Of a stretch of DNA of 64,000 nt, positions 24,518-36,329 are shown in pieces (the stretch's first letter is position 1; each line of letters begins with the position of its first letter). The DNA is from Procambarus clarkii (lineage: Eukaryota > Arthropoda > Malacostraca > Decapoda > Cambaridae). Location of the stretch: NCBI RefSeq assembly GCF_040958095.1, contig NC_091233.1:5060780-5124779 (forward strand). The letters are read 5' to 3'. The position numbers and the translations under genes were made by a program. The notes beneath the pieces are model-generated. The model ran no database searches. It saw only the letters and a list, made by a program, of their open reading frames with translations, and had not been told where the DNA came from.

Positions 24518-25285
24518 CTATAGGGTAAATATCAAATCAAGCATTGCTGGTTCATCTTCTCCTCTCATTCTTGTTGGTTCTTTGATATGCTGGATTAGAA
24601 AGTTTCCTGTTGCCACGTCCAGCAGCTTAGCTCTCCATGTTTCTGGTCCTCTATGCGGGTCTCTGTTCTTCCAATCTATCTTCCCATGGTTGAAGTCTCC
24701 CATAATTAGTAGTCCAGATCCATTCCTGCTAGCAACAGAAGCTGCTCTTTCTATTATGTTAATGGTGGCCATGTTGTTTCTATCATATTCCTGTCTAGGT
24801 CTTCTGTCATTTGGTGGTGGATTATATATGACTACGACTATAAGTTTTTTCCCTCCATTTGTTACGGTACCTGCTGTGTAGTCACTGAAACCTTCACAGC
24901 CCTGAATATCCATCTCCTCAAAATCCCAGCCTTTTCTTACCAGCAGAGCTACACCACCCCCACCTCTTCCTTCCCTCTCTTTCGTCATAACATAATAGTC
25001 CTGTGGGAACACTGCATTTGTTATCGTTTTCGTGATCTTTGTTTCTGTGAGGGCTATTATGTCTGGGTTTTCCTCTAGTACCCGTTCTCCAAGCTCATTT
25101 GCTTTATTTGTAATTCCATCTATGTTAGTGTACATCGCTTTGAGGCTCACTTTCTTCTGTCCCTTCTCAAATCGCCTCCTTGATGAGTGTTCTGCTGGTG
25201 GGGGAGGCTGTTCCATAGGTGTGAGGACCTGTGAGGTGGATAACAGGGTCTCAGAGGATACTGGGATGAGGGGCGGGGTATCCAT
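24518..25285 (-). CDS. CR1-like LINE ORF2, endonuclease part (copy A)
   Basis: Pro/Ser-rich lead, then an AP-type endonuclease: KAMYTNIDGITNKANELGER, DIIALTETKI, VVIYNPPPNDRRPRQ, LLIMGDFNHGKIDWKN. The catalytic Asn, Glu and Asp-Asn residues are visible. The frame reaches LDLIFTL and is then cut by the nested LINE. The corresponding domain of copy B (48957-49766) continues directly into NEWDIREVKMEAPLGMSDHS, showing what was interrupted. Confidence 0.8.
   Translation of the reverse strand: MDTPPLIPVSSETLLSTSQVLTPMEQPPPPAEHSSRRRFEKGQKKVSLKAMYTNIDGITNKANELGERVLEENPDIIALTETKITKTITNAVFPQDYYVMTKEREGRGGGGVALLVRKGWDFEEMDIQGCEGFSDYTAGTVTNGGKKLIVVVIYNPPPNDRRPRQEYDRNNMATINIIERAASVASRNGSGLLIMGDFNHGKIDWKNRDPHRGPETWRAKLLDVATGNFLIQHIKEPTRMRGEDEPAMLDLIFTL
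24521..24531. repeat. Right target-site duplication of nested LINE
   Basis: tagggtaaata, matching 20690-20700. Confidence 0.85.
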
Positions 25286-25465
25286 TGAAGGGGGAGGGAC
25301 AGGGAGGGTATGGGGTGAAAGGGGAAGGAGGACGGGAAGGAAAGGGGGGGGAGGGAGGACTCAGGAGGAGGGGAGGGGTAGAAGGGTGGGGATTGGGTGT
25401 GGGGGGAGGGAGATTTGGCTGAACATTTGAGTGGGGGCAGGGAGGGTTTGGGGTAGGGGGGTTTT

Positions 25466-26317
25466 CTATGCAGAGGAGGGAGGCGGGGTTGTCCTCCCTT
25501 CCGGTGTTACTGGGTAGCTGGTTGTGGGTTCCCCCCTCGCCTCTGGGGGTGTTGTGTTGGGAGCTGTGACATCCTGGTTTTCCCCTCTCGCCCTGCGCCT
25601 CTTCCTTGCTTCTGCCGCCACGGCTCTCTCCTCCCTTGTCATGTCTCTCTGAAGGAATACATTTTTTAATTTTCCCACGTTTTTCAGGGAGCTCTTCCTT
25701 GATAGGATCTTCTCCTTTGTGCTCTCGTTTGCAAGCACTATCTTTATCATTCGGTCTCGGTCTTTGTTGTACCAAACTAGCCTAAAAACCTTCTCAATGC
25801 TATACTCAGCCCCTTCCATGTCTAGTGCCTTTAGTACTTCATTCACTGCTGCTTTGTCCTTGTCATTCCACTCTGTCCTATTAGAGCCTTCCTGCTCTTT
25901 AATACCCACAGCAATCACTGATCTGTTCCTTTCCAGCAGTTGGCTAGTGGAGCGTGCCGCCTCCTGCGAGGTGGCTGCTTTCATGGCCACCTCCATCACT
26001 GCAGTCATTACTTCAGAGTTATTTTTTTTTAGTATTTCTGAAAATGTTGCTTTTATTGTGGCGTTCTCATCCAAAAATCTATTACCACCTTCTGCCTGGA
26101 TGGTTTTCTGATTCTCAGCCTCGATACCATTCTCTTTGAGGGCTCTTATCTTCTCCTTTGCTGCTGTCAGCTCTCTTTTCAGGTTCCTTATTTCGTTCTT
26201 CATTTCCTGCATCATTTCTTGCATCTCACTCTTGATGTCCTCCAGAAACTGGGCGAACATGTCCTTCATTTCGTCACCTTGGCTCTTCCCTGTTCCCCTG
26301 GTATCTCTGGCTGCCAT
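25466..26317 (-). CDS. CR1-like LINE ORF1 (copy A)
   Basis: 283 residues from MAARDTRGTGKSQG. The ATG at 26317 is preferred over upstream frame that reads through the (AC)n and pyrimidine tracts. Residues about 15-65 form a coiled coil (MKDMFAQFLEDIKSEMQEMM, EIRNLKRELTAAKEKI). A middle domain (RSVIAVGIKEQEGSNRTEWN, YSIEKVFRLVWYNKDRDRMI, KNVFLQRDMTREERAVAAEA) resembles nucleic-acid-binding LINE ORF1 proteins, which trimerise and chaperone LINE RNA. The C-terminus is Pro/Thr-rich. Copy C (42476 onward) has a homologous ORF1. No stop is seen within it. Confidence 0.7.
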   Translation of the reverse strand: MAARDTRGTGKSQGDEMKDMFAQFLEDIKSEMQEMMQEMKNEIRNLKRELTAAKEKIRALKENGIEAENQKTIQAEGGNRFLDENATIKATFSEILKKNNSEVMTAVMEVAMKAATSQEAARSTSQLLERNRSVIAVGIKEQEGSNRTEWNDKDKAAVNEVLKALDMEGAEYSIEKVFRLVWYNKDRDRMIKIVLANESTKEKILSRKSSLKNVGKLKNVFLQRDMTREERAVAAEARKRRRARGENQDVTAPNTTPPEARGEPTTSYPVTPEGRTTPPPSSA

Positions 26318-26609
26318 GCTTGACCCTGTTCCTATAGTTGTGCCATGATAGGATTTGTCAGGAGGGCAGAGCGGGATGGGGAAGGGAGAGAGAGAGAGGA
26401 AGAGAGAGAGAAAGAGAGAGAGAGAAAGGGAGTAATAAAGGGAGAGATAAATGGGTGGGTGGGGGTTATCCGACCCTTCCACTGAAGTGAGAAGAAAGTA
26501 GAAGGGGAGGGGGGGAGGAGATGGAGAGAGAGGCGGGAGGGAGAGAGGGAGAGAGAGGAGAGGGAGAGAGATGAAGAGGGAGAGAGCGGGTGAGGGAGAG
26601 AGGGGGGGG

Positions 26610-26615
<6 letters not shown>

Positions 26616-26693
<78 letters not shown>
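26616..26693. repeat. (GT)n microsatellite
   Basis: About 39 GT units at the 5' edge of LINE copy A. Confidence 0.95.
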
Positions 26694-26696
<3 letters not shown>

Positions 26697-28717
26697 GATG
26701 TATCTTTACCCAATACCAAATGTTGTTGAAGAAAAGGCCGGAGGAGCAGCAGACGCAGAAACAAAAGCCACGATGCTTTAACATCAAAGACAACAGAAGC
26801 ACCAGCAGCAAGAAAACTAACAATGAACCTGACTGTTGGCAGAAAAACGGTTGCCGCTTCCCGCCATCACTGATGTCTTCCAGTCATTGCCTTCCTGGGC
26901 TCGCTAAATACTCATCTTTCTTTTATTTTCTTTCTTGGGGGTAAGGGGTGGGGAGGGGCCTACGTCATCCCTTCCTGTGAGCTCTGTGACGTCCTACACA
27001 GTTCCCAGGTAACCTGGTTCTGTTTTCTTGTGGGTTTAAAGCAAACTTTACTCCAAGTTTATTTTCTCAAGCGTTGTCCCTATCCACCCGCCTTACTCCT
27101 TTGTTTATCTATGCATCCCCCACACTCTCCCTCACTTACACCAGTCTCTCTAACAACTTATTTCCAAACACACACACAAACATCAACCTCCCACTTTACC
27201 TCCAGGAGGCCTGGTTGTCGGAAATCCGACACACACGTCAACATAATACAGTTACCCTTAAAGCTAAGAGAACGTGTGATTCCGTGACGTTATCACAACA
27301 GACGTGTATATATTAACTCTCATTTCTTTTTAAACCTTATTCTAGTATTTAAACTTAATAAAATAGTATTCACTAAGACTGTATGTAATTAAATACAACA
27401 ATAATATAGCTTAACTCCCAATTTTTAATCACATATAGAACCAACCAAATAATTTAGGACCGTCACCCTCAGGAAGAGGAGCTGCTGTCACCTACACACA
27501 CCAACTTGTAAATACTCGAGTCAGGAAGCACTCCCTGACAAATTTTAAAAAACACAACATTTCTTTCTCCGAGCTTCGACATTGGATCCTCTACGATCTG
27601 ACCAACCGAAGATCTCATTAGCAAAGCGAAGAGCTAAGTATCCGACTGCCTTATATACTTTTATTAATGGTGCACTAGTTAATATTAGTTAGGTAGCCGG
27701 ATATACTGAGAGCTTAAAGCTCAAAACAAGTACGTTTACTCAGCTCTACTACATGAACAAATATTTATGTCATACCTGTACTTATGTTTAGGGAACCATT
27801 ATTAATTCCTTTCATTCGGCAGGTAATATTTGGTTCTGGAGTTGCAAGTTGAGTTGGCCCCCAACATAACTGTGTATAACATGCTTCCAGCATGCCTAGG
27901 CAACCATTTTATGCACCCTGAGTAAATGTAGCCACACCTTTAGCAGATGTTTGGAGAATGCCAGCCTATTAAAGCCACACCTACATTATCAGTTAAGGCC
28001 TTTATTTTTGCAAAACTGTAGATAAAGTTGTAGTGTTCATAATTAAATAATAGTAGATTAGACCACCATATGTGGTGCAATTTATATTTGAAGATAAGGT
28101 AAACCAGTACTGCTTGCACCATATTCATTACAAGGTGGTACAAGTAGCATATGTCCCTCCAACTGTGTGCAGAAATATTTTAACAGGCTGAATGAATTTA
28201 TACAGTCCATTAACTAAGAACTAACTCAGAAGAGATATAATACAATATTAAAGTCAACTAAATAAATACAAGCAAATATTGACAAAAAATAGAATAAAAA
28301 GAAATAATTGCCTGCTAGGATTTTCCCACATTGGTCGACGACCGGGCAGCTGGGACGCTAAGCCCTGAAATTATCGGGGACGCTAAGCCCCTGGGTAACC
28401 ACCCATACGCCTACCTCATCTCCCTATATACCTATTTCCCCCACTTCATCCCAAGTGCCTATCCCTCCCCCTCACCCATCCATCCTTCACCATACTACCC
28501 AATCAACTCTTCCCCCTCCCCCCACGCCTACCACTACCCCAACTTAGCTTCCATGTTCGATACTTGTTACATGTTACTACAAGAAAATATATATTTTATA
28601 TAACTCATGCGTCAGAAAAGCTTTTTTTTTTCTCCTTCTGATGCTGGTTTATATCCTCCGACAATTACGGCCACTGGCTTACATCTTCGTTAATGACAAG
28701 GATTAGAGCAAATAGGC
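26694..28717. other. Unassigned stretch, no gene recognised
   Basis: Mixed composition with short frames only. Bases about 28345-28395 contain a tandem phrase (gggacgctaagcccygaaattatc) that looks like a repeat edge. 28400-28550 is C-rich. No splice-flanked coding exon is convincing. Confidence 0.4.
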
Positions 28718-30647
28718 AGTCTGGCTCTTGGGACGACCCCCACACACAAGACAGTCTGGCTCTTGGGACGACTCTCACACACAAGGCAGTCTGGCTCTTG
28801 GGACGACCCTCACACACAAGGCAGTCTGGCTCTTGGGACGACTCTCACACACAAGGCAGTCTGGCTCTTGGGACGACTCTCACACACAAGGCAGTCTGGC
28901 TCTTGGGACGACCCTCATACACAAGACAGTCTGGCTCTTGGGACGACCCTCACACACAAGACAGTCTGGCTCTTGGGACGACCCCCACACACAAGACAGT
29001 CTGGCTCTTGGGGCGACTCTCACACACAAGACAGTCACGCTCTTGGGACGACCCCCACACACAAGACAGTCTGGCTCTTGGGGCGACTCTCACACACAAG
29101 ACAGTCACGCTCTTGGGGCGACTCTCACACACAAGACAGTCACGCTCTTGGGACGACTCTCACACACAAGACAGTCACGCTCTTGGGACGACCCTCACAC
29201 ACAAGACAGTCTGGCTCTTGGGACGACCCTCACACACAAGACAGTCTGGCTCTTGGGACGACTCTCACACTCAAGACAGTCTGGCTCTTGGGACGACCCC
29301 CACACACAAGACAGTCTGGCTCTTGGGGCGACTCTCACACACAAGACAGTCTGGCTCTTGGGACGACCCCCACACACAAGACAGTCTGGCTCTTGGGACG
29401 ACTCTCACACTCATGACAGTCTGGCTCTTGGGACGACCCCCACACACAAGACAGTCTGGCTCTTGGGACGACTCTCACACTCAAGACAGTCTGGCTCTTG
29501 GGACGACCCCCACACACAAGACAGTCTGGCTCTTGGGACGACCCTCACACACAAGACAGTCTGGCTCTTGGGACGACTCTCACACTCAAGACAGTCTGGC
29601 TCTTGGGACGACCCTCACACACAAGACAGACTGGCTCTTGGGACGACCCTCACACACAAGACAGTCTGGCTCTTGGGACGACCCTCACACACAAGACAGT
29701 CTGGCTCTTGGGACGACCCCCACACACAAGACAGTCTGGCTCTTGGGGCGACTCTCACACACAAGACAGTCACGCTCTTGGGACGACCCCCACACACAAG
29801 ACAGTCTGGCTCTTGGGGCGACTCTCACACACAAGACAGTCACGCTCTTGGGACGACTCTCACACACAAGACAGTCACGCTCTTGGGACGACCCTCACAC
29901 ACAAGACAGTCTGGCTCTTGGGACGACCCTCACACACAAGACAGTCTGGCTCTTGGGACGACTCTCACACTCAAGACAGTCTGGCTCTTGGGACGACCCC
30001 CACACACAAGACAGTCTGGCTCTTGGGGCGACTCTCACACACAAGACAGTCTGGCTCTTGGGACGACCCCCACACACAAGACAGTCTGGCTCTTGGGACG
30101 ACTCTCACACTCAAGACAGTCTGGCTCTTGGGACGACCCCCACACACAAGACAGTCTGGCTCTTGGGACGACTCTCACATACAAGACAGTCTGGCTCTTG
30201 GGACGACCCTCACACACAAGACAGTCTGGCTCTTGGGACGACCCTCACATACAAGACAGTCTGGCTCTTGGGACGACCCTCACACACAAGACAGTCTGGC
30301 TCTTGGGACGACCCTCACACACAAGACAGTCTGGTTCTTGGGACGACTCTCACACACAAGACAGTCTGGCTCTTGGGACGACTCTCACACACAAGGCAGT
30401 CTGGCTCTTGGGACGACCCTCACACACAAGACAGTCTGGCTCTTGGGACGACCCTCTCACACACAAGGCAGTCTGGCTCTTGGGGCGACTCTCACACACA
30501 AGACAGTCTGGCTCTTGGGACGACCCTCACACACAAGACAATCTGGCTCTTGGGACGACCCTCACACAAAAGACAGTCACGCTCTTGGGACGACCCTCAC
30601 ACACAAGACAGTCTGGCTCTTGGGACGACCCCCCCCCACACAAGATA
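28718..30647 (+). repeat. 35-bp minisatellite, about 55 units
   Basis: Unit: gacagtctggctcttgggac followed by gactctcacacacaa. Variants (ggcagt, cacgctcttggg, gggcgactc, accccc, actcaag) are arranged in a higher-order repeat: the block with two cacgctc units near 29034 recurs 735 bp (21 units) later near 29768. Because 35 is not a multiple of 3 and no unit has a stop on the plus strand, three frames stay open for up to 652 codons; these are artefacts. Confidence 0.95.
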
Positions 30648-31119
30648 GTTTTAAGGATTTACGGTGGAGTCTCAATGTGCTTTTAATTTCTTGAATATCT
30701 GACGTGTGTGATGAGGGATCGTCTCCTCCTTGACGCTAAGTGATCCCACCTTATGTCTAACAACATCTGCTGACGTATTCTTACATGCATTTTTCTTTTT
30801 TGTTATCAGCAATTTTTAACAATGTTTTATTATGGAATCTAGAAAAGGGTGAAACAATTGGATTATATGCTAATCATCCTCTAATTTTATTACTATTTTT
30901 TTTACTTGTTATTTAATTCCTTATGTCAACTTTTTCCATTTTATCGTTGAGACTGTCACTGAAGGTTTGCTGCTGCTCACTCGTAAGGTAACTTGCCTCT
31001 CTACTCTTTTTTCCCGCTATCTGTTCCCAAAATATCTAACCACAACAGTGTATAGGACAAAATATATACAACAAATTTCGAAGCCAAAATGCGAGACTGT
31101 CCTTCTCCAGGGAGTAGAG
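30648..31119. other. Unassigned AT-rich stretch
   Basis: Lies between two minisatellites. No gene or repeat family is recognised. Confidence 0.4.
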
Positions 31120-33085
31120 ACCATTGAAGAGGGACCCGGGTACCATAGGAGAGGGCCCCACGTTTACCACGGGAGAGGGCCCCGGGTACCACGGGAGAGG
31201 GCCCCGGGTACCATGAGAGAGGGCCCCGAGTACCATGGGAGAGGGGCCCCAGGTACCACGGGAGAGGGTCCCCGAGTACCATGGGAGAGGGCCCCCGGGT
31301 ACCATGGGAGAGGGGCCCCGGGTAGCACGGGAGAGGGTCCCCGAGTACCATGGGAGAGGGCCCCCGGGTACCATGGGAGAGGGGCCCCGGGTACCATGGG
31401 AGAGGGGCCCCGGGTACCATAGGAAAGGGTCCCCGGGTACCATGGGAGAGGGCCCCGGGTACCATGGGAGGGGGGCCCGGGTACTATGGGAGAGGGTCCC
31501 CGGGTACCATCGGAGAGGGCCCCGGGTACCATGGGAGAGGGCCTTGGTACAATGAAAGAGGGCCCCGGTTACCATGGTAGAGGGTCCTGGGTACCATGGG
31601 AGAGGGCCCCCAGGTACCATGGGAGAGGGCCCTGGGTTCCATGAGAGAGGGCCCCGGGTACCATGGTAGAGGGTCCTGGGTACCATGGGAGAGGGCCCCC
31701 GGGTACCATGGGAGAGGGCCCTGGGTACCATGGGAGAGGGTCCCGGGTACCATGGGAGACGGCCCCGGGTACCATGAGAGAGGGTCCCGGGTACCATGAG
31801 AGGGGGTCCAGGGTACCATGGGAGAGGGCACCGGGTACCATGGTAGAGGGTCATGGGTACCATGGGAGAGGGTCCCGGGTACCATGGGAGAGGGCCCTGG
31901 GTACCACGGGAGAGGGTACCCGGGTACCATGAAAGAGGGTCCAGGGTACCATGGGAGAGGGCCCCGGGTACCTTGGGAGAGGGCCCCGGGTACCATGGGA
32001 GAGGGGCCCCGGGTACAATGGTAGAGGGTCCTGGGTACCATGGGAGAGGGTCTTGGGTACCATGGGAGCGGGCCCCCGGGTACCATTGAAGAAGGTACTA
32101 GGTACCATTAGAGAGGGGCCCGGGTTCCATAGGAGAGGGCCCCGGGTACCATGGGCGAGGGCCCCGGGTACCATGGGAGAGAGCCCCGGGTACCATGGGA
32201 GAGGGCCCTGGGTACCATGGGAGAGGGTCCCCCGAGTACCATTGGAGAGGGCCCCCGGGTACCATGGGAGAGGGCCCCGGGTACCATGGGAGAGGGCCCT
32301 GGGTACAATGGGAGAGGGCCCCGGGTACCATGGGAGAGGGGCCCCGGGTACCATGAGAGAGGGTTCTGGGTACCATGGGAGAGGGCCCCAGGTACCATGG
32401 GAGAGGCCCCCGAGTACCATGGGAGAGGGCCCCCGGGTACCATGAGAGAGGGTCCTGGGTACCATGGTAGAGTGTCCTGGGTACCATGGGAGAGGGTCCC
32501 GGGTAACATGAGAGAGGGTCCAGGGTACCATGGGAGAGGGCCCCGGGTACCATGGGAGACGGCCCCGGGTACCATGAGAGAGGGCCCCGGGTACCATGGG
32601 AGAGAGTCCTGGGTACCATGGGCGAGGGCCCCGGGTACCATGGGAGAGGGCCACGGGTACCATGGGAGAAGGTTTTGGGTACCATGGGCGAGGGCCCCGG
32701 GTACTATGGGAGAGGGCCCCGGGTACTATGGGAGAGGGCTCCGGGTACCATGGGAGAGGTCCCCGGGTACCATAGCGGAGGGGCCCGGGTACCATGGGAG
32801 AGGGGTCCCGGGTACCATGGGAGAGGGTCCTGGGAACCATGGGAGAGGGTCCCAGGTACCCTGGGAGAGGTACCCGAGTACCATGGGAGAGGGGCCCCGG
32901 GTACAATGGTAGAGGGTCCTGGGTACCATGGGAGAGGGTCTTGGGTACCATGGGAGCGGGCCCCCGGGTACCATTGAAGAGGGTACTAGGTACCATGAGA
33001 GAGGGGCCCGGGTTCCATATTAGAGGGCCCCGGGTACCATGGGAGAAGGCCCCAGGTACTATGGGAGAGGGGCCCCAGGTTCCCA
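31120..33085. repeat. GGTACC-rich minisatellite, about 22-25-bp units
   Basis: Variants of gggtaccatgggagagggcc with 2-5 extra C/G, more than 80 units. Unit length varies by single bases, so frames flip continually. Each unit carries near-palindromic GGTACC and GGGCCC cores. Blocks of about 160 bp around 31998-32160 recur around 32888-33050, indicating a higher-order duplication of about 890 bp. Open frames on both strands are artefacts. Confidence 0.95.
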
Positions 33086-33308
33086 TGCCACTGAACATGG
33101 CCCCAAAAAATAAAGTTTATCTCTATTTTTTAACTAGGGCCAAAAAAAAAAAGTGCTCTGGCACTGTTTTTTGTTACAAGAGAATTTTTTTCAGTGAATC
33201 GCTTGAACGAACTGATTTTGGACAGAGGAAATGGAGTTACTTTCAGACGCGCTCTGGAGTTTTCTGTGGTTTTCTAACAACTCTGTTATTGTTATAATAT
33301 ATAATATG

Positions 33309-33326
33309 TATATATATATATTTATA

Positions 33327-33402
<76 letters not shown>
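33309..33402. repeat. (TA)n microsatellite
   Basis: TA run with a few TTTA interruptions leading into MITE copy 3. Confidence 0.95.
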
Positions 33403-33406
<4 letters not shown>

Positions 33407-33789
33407 GTACCTAATAGCCAGAACGCACTTCTCAGCCAACTATTCAAGGCCCGATTTGCCTAATAAGCCAAGTTTTCCTGATTTAATATATTTCCTCAAA
33501 TTTTTTTCTCATGAAATGATAAAGCTGCCCATTTCATTATGTATGAGGTCAATTTTTTATTATTGGAGTTAAAATTAACGTAGATATATGACCGAACCTA
33601 ACCAACCCTACCTAACCTAACCTAACCTATCTTTATATGTTAGGTTTGGTTAGGTAGCTGAAAAAGTTAGGTTAGGTTAGGTTAGGTAGGTTAGGTAGTC
33701 GAAAAACAATTAATTCATGAAAACTTGGCTTATTAGGCAAATCGGGCCTTGCATAGTAGGCTGAGAAACGCGTTCTGGCTATTAGGTAC

Positions 33790-33793
<4 letters not shown>
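33403..33793 (+). mobile_element. Palindromic MITE, copy 3
   Basis: 391 bp, same ends and same orientation as copy 1. It is flanked by TA on both sides. Confidence 0.85.

Positions 33794-33821
<28 letters not shown>
33794..33821. repeat. (TA)n spacer of MITE pair 2
   Basis: 28 bp of TA between inverted copies 3 and 4. Confidence 0.9.
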
Positions 33822-34455
<634 letters not shown>

Positions 34456-34476
<21 letters not shown>

Positions 34477-34507
34477 GTATCAACCTCACTGAGGACCAAA
34501 TCACTCT
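34456..34507. repeat. 21-bp perfect inverted repeat at PLE start
   Basis: Arms 34456-34476 and 34487-34507 (agagtgatttggtcctcagt-g and its complement) with a 10-nt loop. Confidence 0.9.
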
Positions 34508-34875
34508 TAAATCTGGGTATAAACTGTCCCGTTATGTCCAGACCAAGTGAGATGGCCCGGAAAGTGAAGTTGGAGATCCTACTGGTTGACATATTCGAGG
34601 TCGAGACGCAAAAGGTTACCACCAAAGACACCTTGCAAGCGGAACTTATTGCAGAAGATGGGAAGACTCGAGGTAACTACAGAAGCACCATACTCTCCCC
34701 CGAGCTCAAAGCTGCAGCCAAAAGTCTTTGTGAGAATAAGGAGATAGTCGTCAGGAGAGGTGACAAGTAGCCAATATATGTTATTCTTAAAAAAGACGGA
34801 TATCTGGCAAAAATGATCCTCATACTCTCCGACCAAACAAAATTCCACAGGATAACGACGGACACTACAGGCTAA

Positions 34876-35823
34876 TTGAAAACGAAGGTAAACAGATTGA
34901 TTGAAACTGTGAACGCAAAGAAATCCGGACTCCACCTACTAAAGGTTATTGGGGAATACAAACCTGGTTATGCGTATGGGAATGAGAAGACCCACATGCC
35001 TGGAAACCCTCTTCGGCCAATCATCAGCCGAAACCCTCTTCGGCCACCCACACCCACATACAGATTGGCGAAGCAACTCAACTGTTTGATGACCAATTAT
35101 GTACCCTTTGCTTTCAGCATGAAGTCTCCAAAGGAATTTGTTGATTTACTGCGGGGAGCACGGTCCACGGGGACAAGAGCCTCGATGGATGTAGAGTCAA
35201 TGTTTACCAACGTACCTCTGGATGAAACAATCGGGATGATAGCGGACAGAGTGTATCGTGATCCGGCTTTCACTCCTCTTGACATACCAGAATACATACT
35301 AAGGAAGCTGCTCCAAGCCTGCACTAAAGAGGAATTCTTCTTGAGTCCAGATGGGCACATGTATAAGCAAGTAGATGGGGTCGCCATGGGTGCTCCCCTA
35401 AGTGTCTTGTTTGCGAACTTCTACATTGGTACCATCGAGCAGAAGGTCTTAGTTGGCATGGACTTGAAACCCGCTATATACTGCAGGTTTGTTGACGACA
35501 TTTTTATGCAGGTACCTGATGTCAGACGTCTGCAGCAGCTGAAGGAGGCATTCGAGCAGAATTCTGTGTTGAGTTTCACGTACGAGATGGAGAATAATGG
35601 GAAGCTGCCTTTTCTTGATGTAACATTTACGGAAAGGAATGGAGGCTTCCACACTGCAGTCTACACTAAGGAAACAAACATAGGAATGTGCCTCAATGCC
35701 AATAGTGACTGCCCAGACAGGTACAAGAGGAGTGTTGTCAACGCTTACGTCGACCGGGCTCTCAGCTACAGATCAGGATGGAAGCAAGTCGATGAAGAAC
35801 TCTGTAGGGTTGGCAGGTCCTAG
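34876..35823 (+). CDS. Penelope-like reverse transcriptase
   Basis: About 315 residues; no ATG opens this frame, which is a continuation of the upstream N-terminal region. RT blocks: RPIISRNPLRPPTPTYRLAK, SMDVESMFTNVPLDETIG (metal-binding Asp of motif A), VDGVAMGAPLSVLFANFYIG (motif B), YCRFVDDIFM (catalytic Asp-Asp), and LPFLDVTFTERNGGFHTAVY (motif D/E region, typical of PLEs). PLE RTs are closest to telomerase RT and copy the element RNA at DNA ends or nicks. Downstream, the same element supplies a GIY-YIG nuclease. Confidence 0.8.
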   Translation: MKTKVNRLIETVNAKKSGLHLLKVIGEYKPGYAYGNEKTHMPGNPLRPIISRNPLRPPTPTYRLAKQLNCLMTNYVPFAFSMKSPKEFVDLLRGARSTGTRASMDVESMFTNVPLDETIGMIADRVYRDPAFTPLDIPEYILRKLLQACTKEEFFLSPDGHMYKQVDGVAMGAPLSVLFANFYIGTIEQKVLVGMDLKPAIYCRFVDDIFMQVPDVRRLQQLKEAFEQNSVLSFTYEMENNGKLPFLDVTFTERNGGFHTAVYTKETNIGMCLNANSDCPDRYKRSVVNAYVDRALSYRSGWKQVDEELCRVGRS

Positions 35824-35873
35824 TCAACAATGGCGTCCCTAACGGTTTTGTTGAAGACGTCATAGAAAGAAAG

Positions 35874-36329
35874 GTGAATCGCCATGCAACCTCTGAAGAG
35901 TCAATTAACACAACACTGATACCCCCTATTAGACTGTTTTACAGGAACTTCTTTTCGACGGCTCATAAAATGGAGCAAAGGATCCTGAAAGACATTATTG
36001 ATAGAAATGTTATCCCTACAGGCTCTTATTTTAAATTTAAAGATAAAGTGCCTACCTCCTTTTGCTCAAGTTTCGTATATATGTATAATTGTTCAAGCTG
36101 TAATGCTGGATATATCGGGAGTTCCATTCGGAACTTTAAGATTAGGAGACTTGAGCACCGGGGAGTATCTTTTAGGACTGAATTACCATTGTCTAAACCA
36201 GCATTTTCGGAGACTAGAAACCATTGTTATGAGTTTGATCATTCTCTGCTGGAATCTGATTTTAAAATTGTGGACACTTGTATGAATGGCCAGTCAGATT
36301 TGAGAGTAATGGAATCCTTATATATATAG
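35874..36329 (+). CDS. PLE C-terminal region with GIY-YIG endonuclease
   Basis: RT-to-nuclease linker (RLFYRNFFSTAHKMEQRILK) followed by a GIY-YIG domain: VYMYNCSSCNAGYIGSSIRN, FKIRRLEHRG, then FSETRNHCYEFDHSLLESDF and VMESLYI with the late conserved Glu. The Y-x-Y and Y-I-G halves, the Arg, the His and the final Glu are recognisable, together with the paired Cys of PLE nucleases. The domain nicks target DNA to start reverse transcription. It ends in TAG shortly after LYI. Confidence 0.75.
   Translation: MNRHATSEESINTTLIPPIRLFYRNFFSTAHKMEQRILKDIIDRNVIPTGSYFKFKDKVPTSFCSSFVYMYNCSSCNAGYIGSSIRNFKIRRLEHRGVSFRTELPLSKPAFSETRNHCYEFDHSLLESDFKIVDTCMNGQSDLRVMESLYI

Larger units (their letters stand above)
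20701..24520 (+). mobile_element. Full-length LINE (AP-endonuclease, RT, C2H2 finger) nested in copy A
   Basis: Starts ggcggaactgcttttaccga and ends gagactgaaggatgcctact-a. It is flanked by an 11-bp duplication of host LINE sequence. A GC-rich 5' UTR of about 640 bp precedes one long coding region: AP-type endonuclease, RT, and a C-terminal C2H2 finger. The clade is uncertain; the sequence recalls the widespread 'craniofacial development protein 2-like' LINEs (RTE- or CR1/L2-related). It is disabled by one in-frame TAG (22683-22685) and a one-base frameshift near 24170, and is otherwise intact. Confidence 0.85.
18377..26615 (-). mobile_element. CR1-like LINE copy A, interrupted by another LINE
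   Basis: On the minus strand: pyrimidine-rich 5' UTR (26615-26318), ORF1 (26317-25466), ORF2 endonuclease (25285-24518), then after the 20701-24520 insertion the rest of ORF2 (20700-18577) and a 3' UTR ending in the actaggtgagtac terminus and a short (AC)n tail near 18377. RT blocks (NYRPVSLT, AFDTVPH, GVPQGSVLG, FADDAKIM) fit the CR1 group. The copy has small frameshifts in ORF2 relative to copy B (near 20405 and 18975), so it is inactive. Confidence 0.85.

Noticed and set aside
28718-30647. CRISPR-like regular 35-bp repeats
   Set aside because: Units abut with no spacers, the genome is eukaryotic, and no cas genes exist. It is a minisatellite.
28693-30686. 650-codon open frames read as a repetitive protein gene
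   Set aside because: Frames are open only because the repeat unit lacks stops; all three plus frames give the same cyclic peptide, and there is no start context, splice site or known domain.
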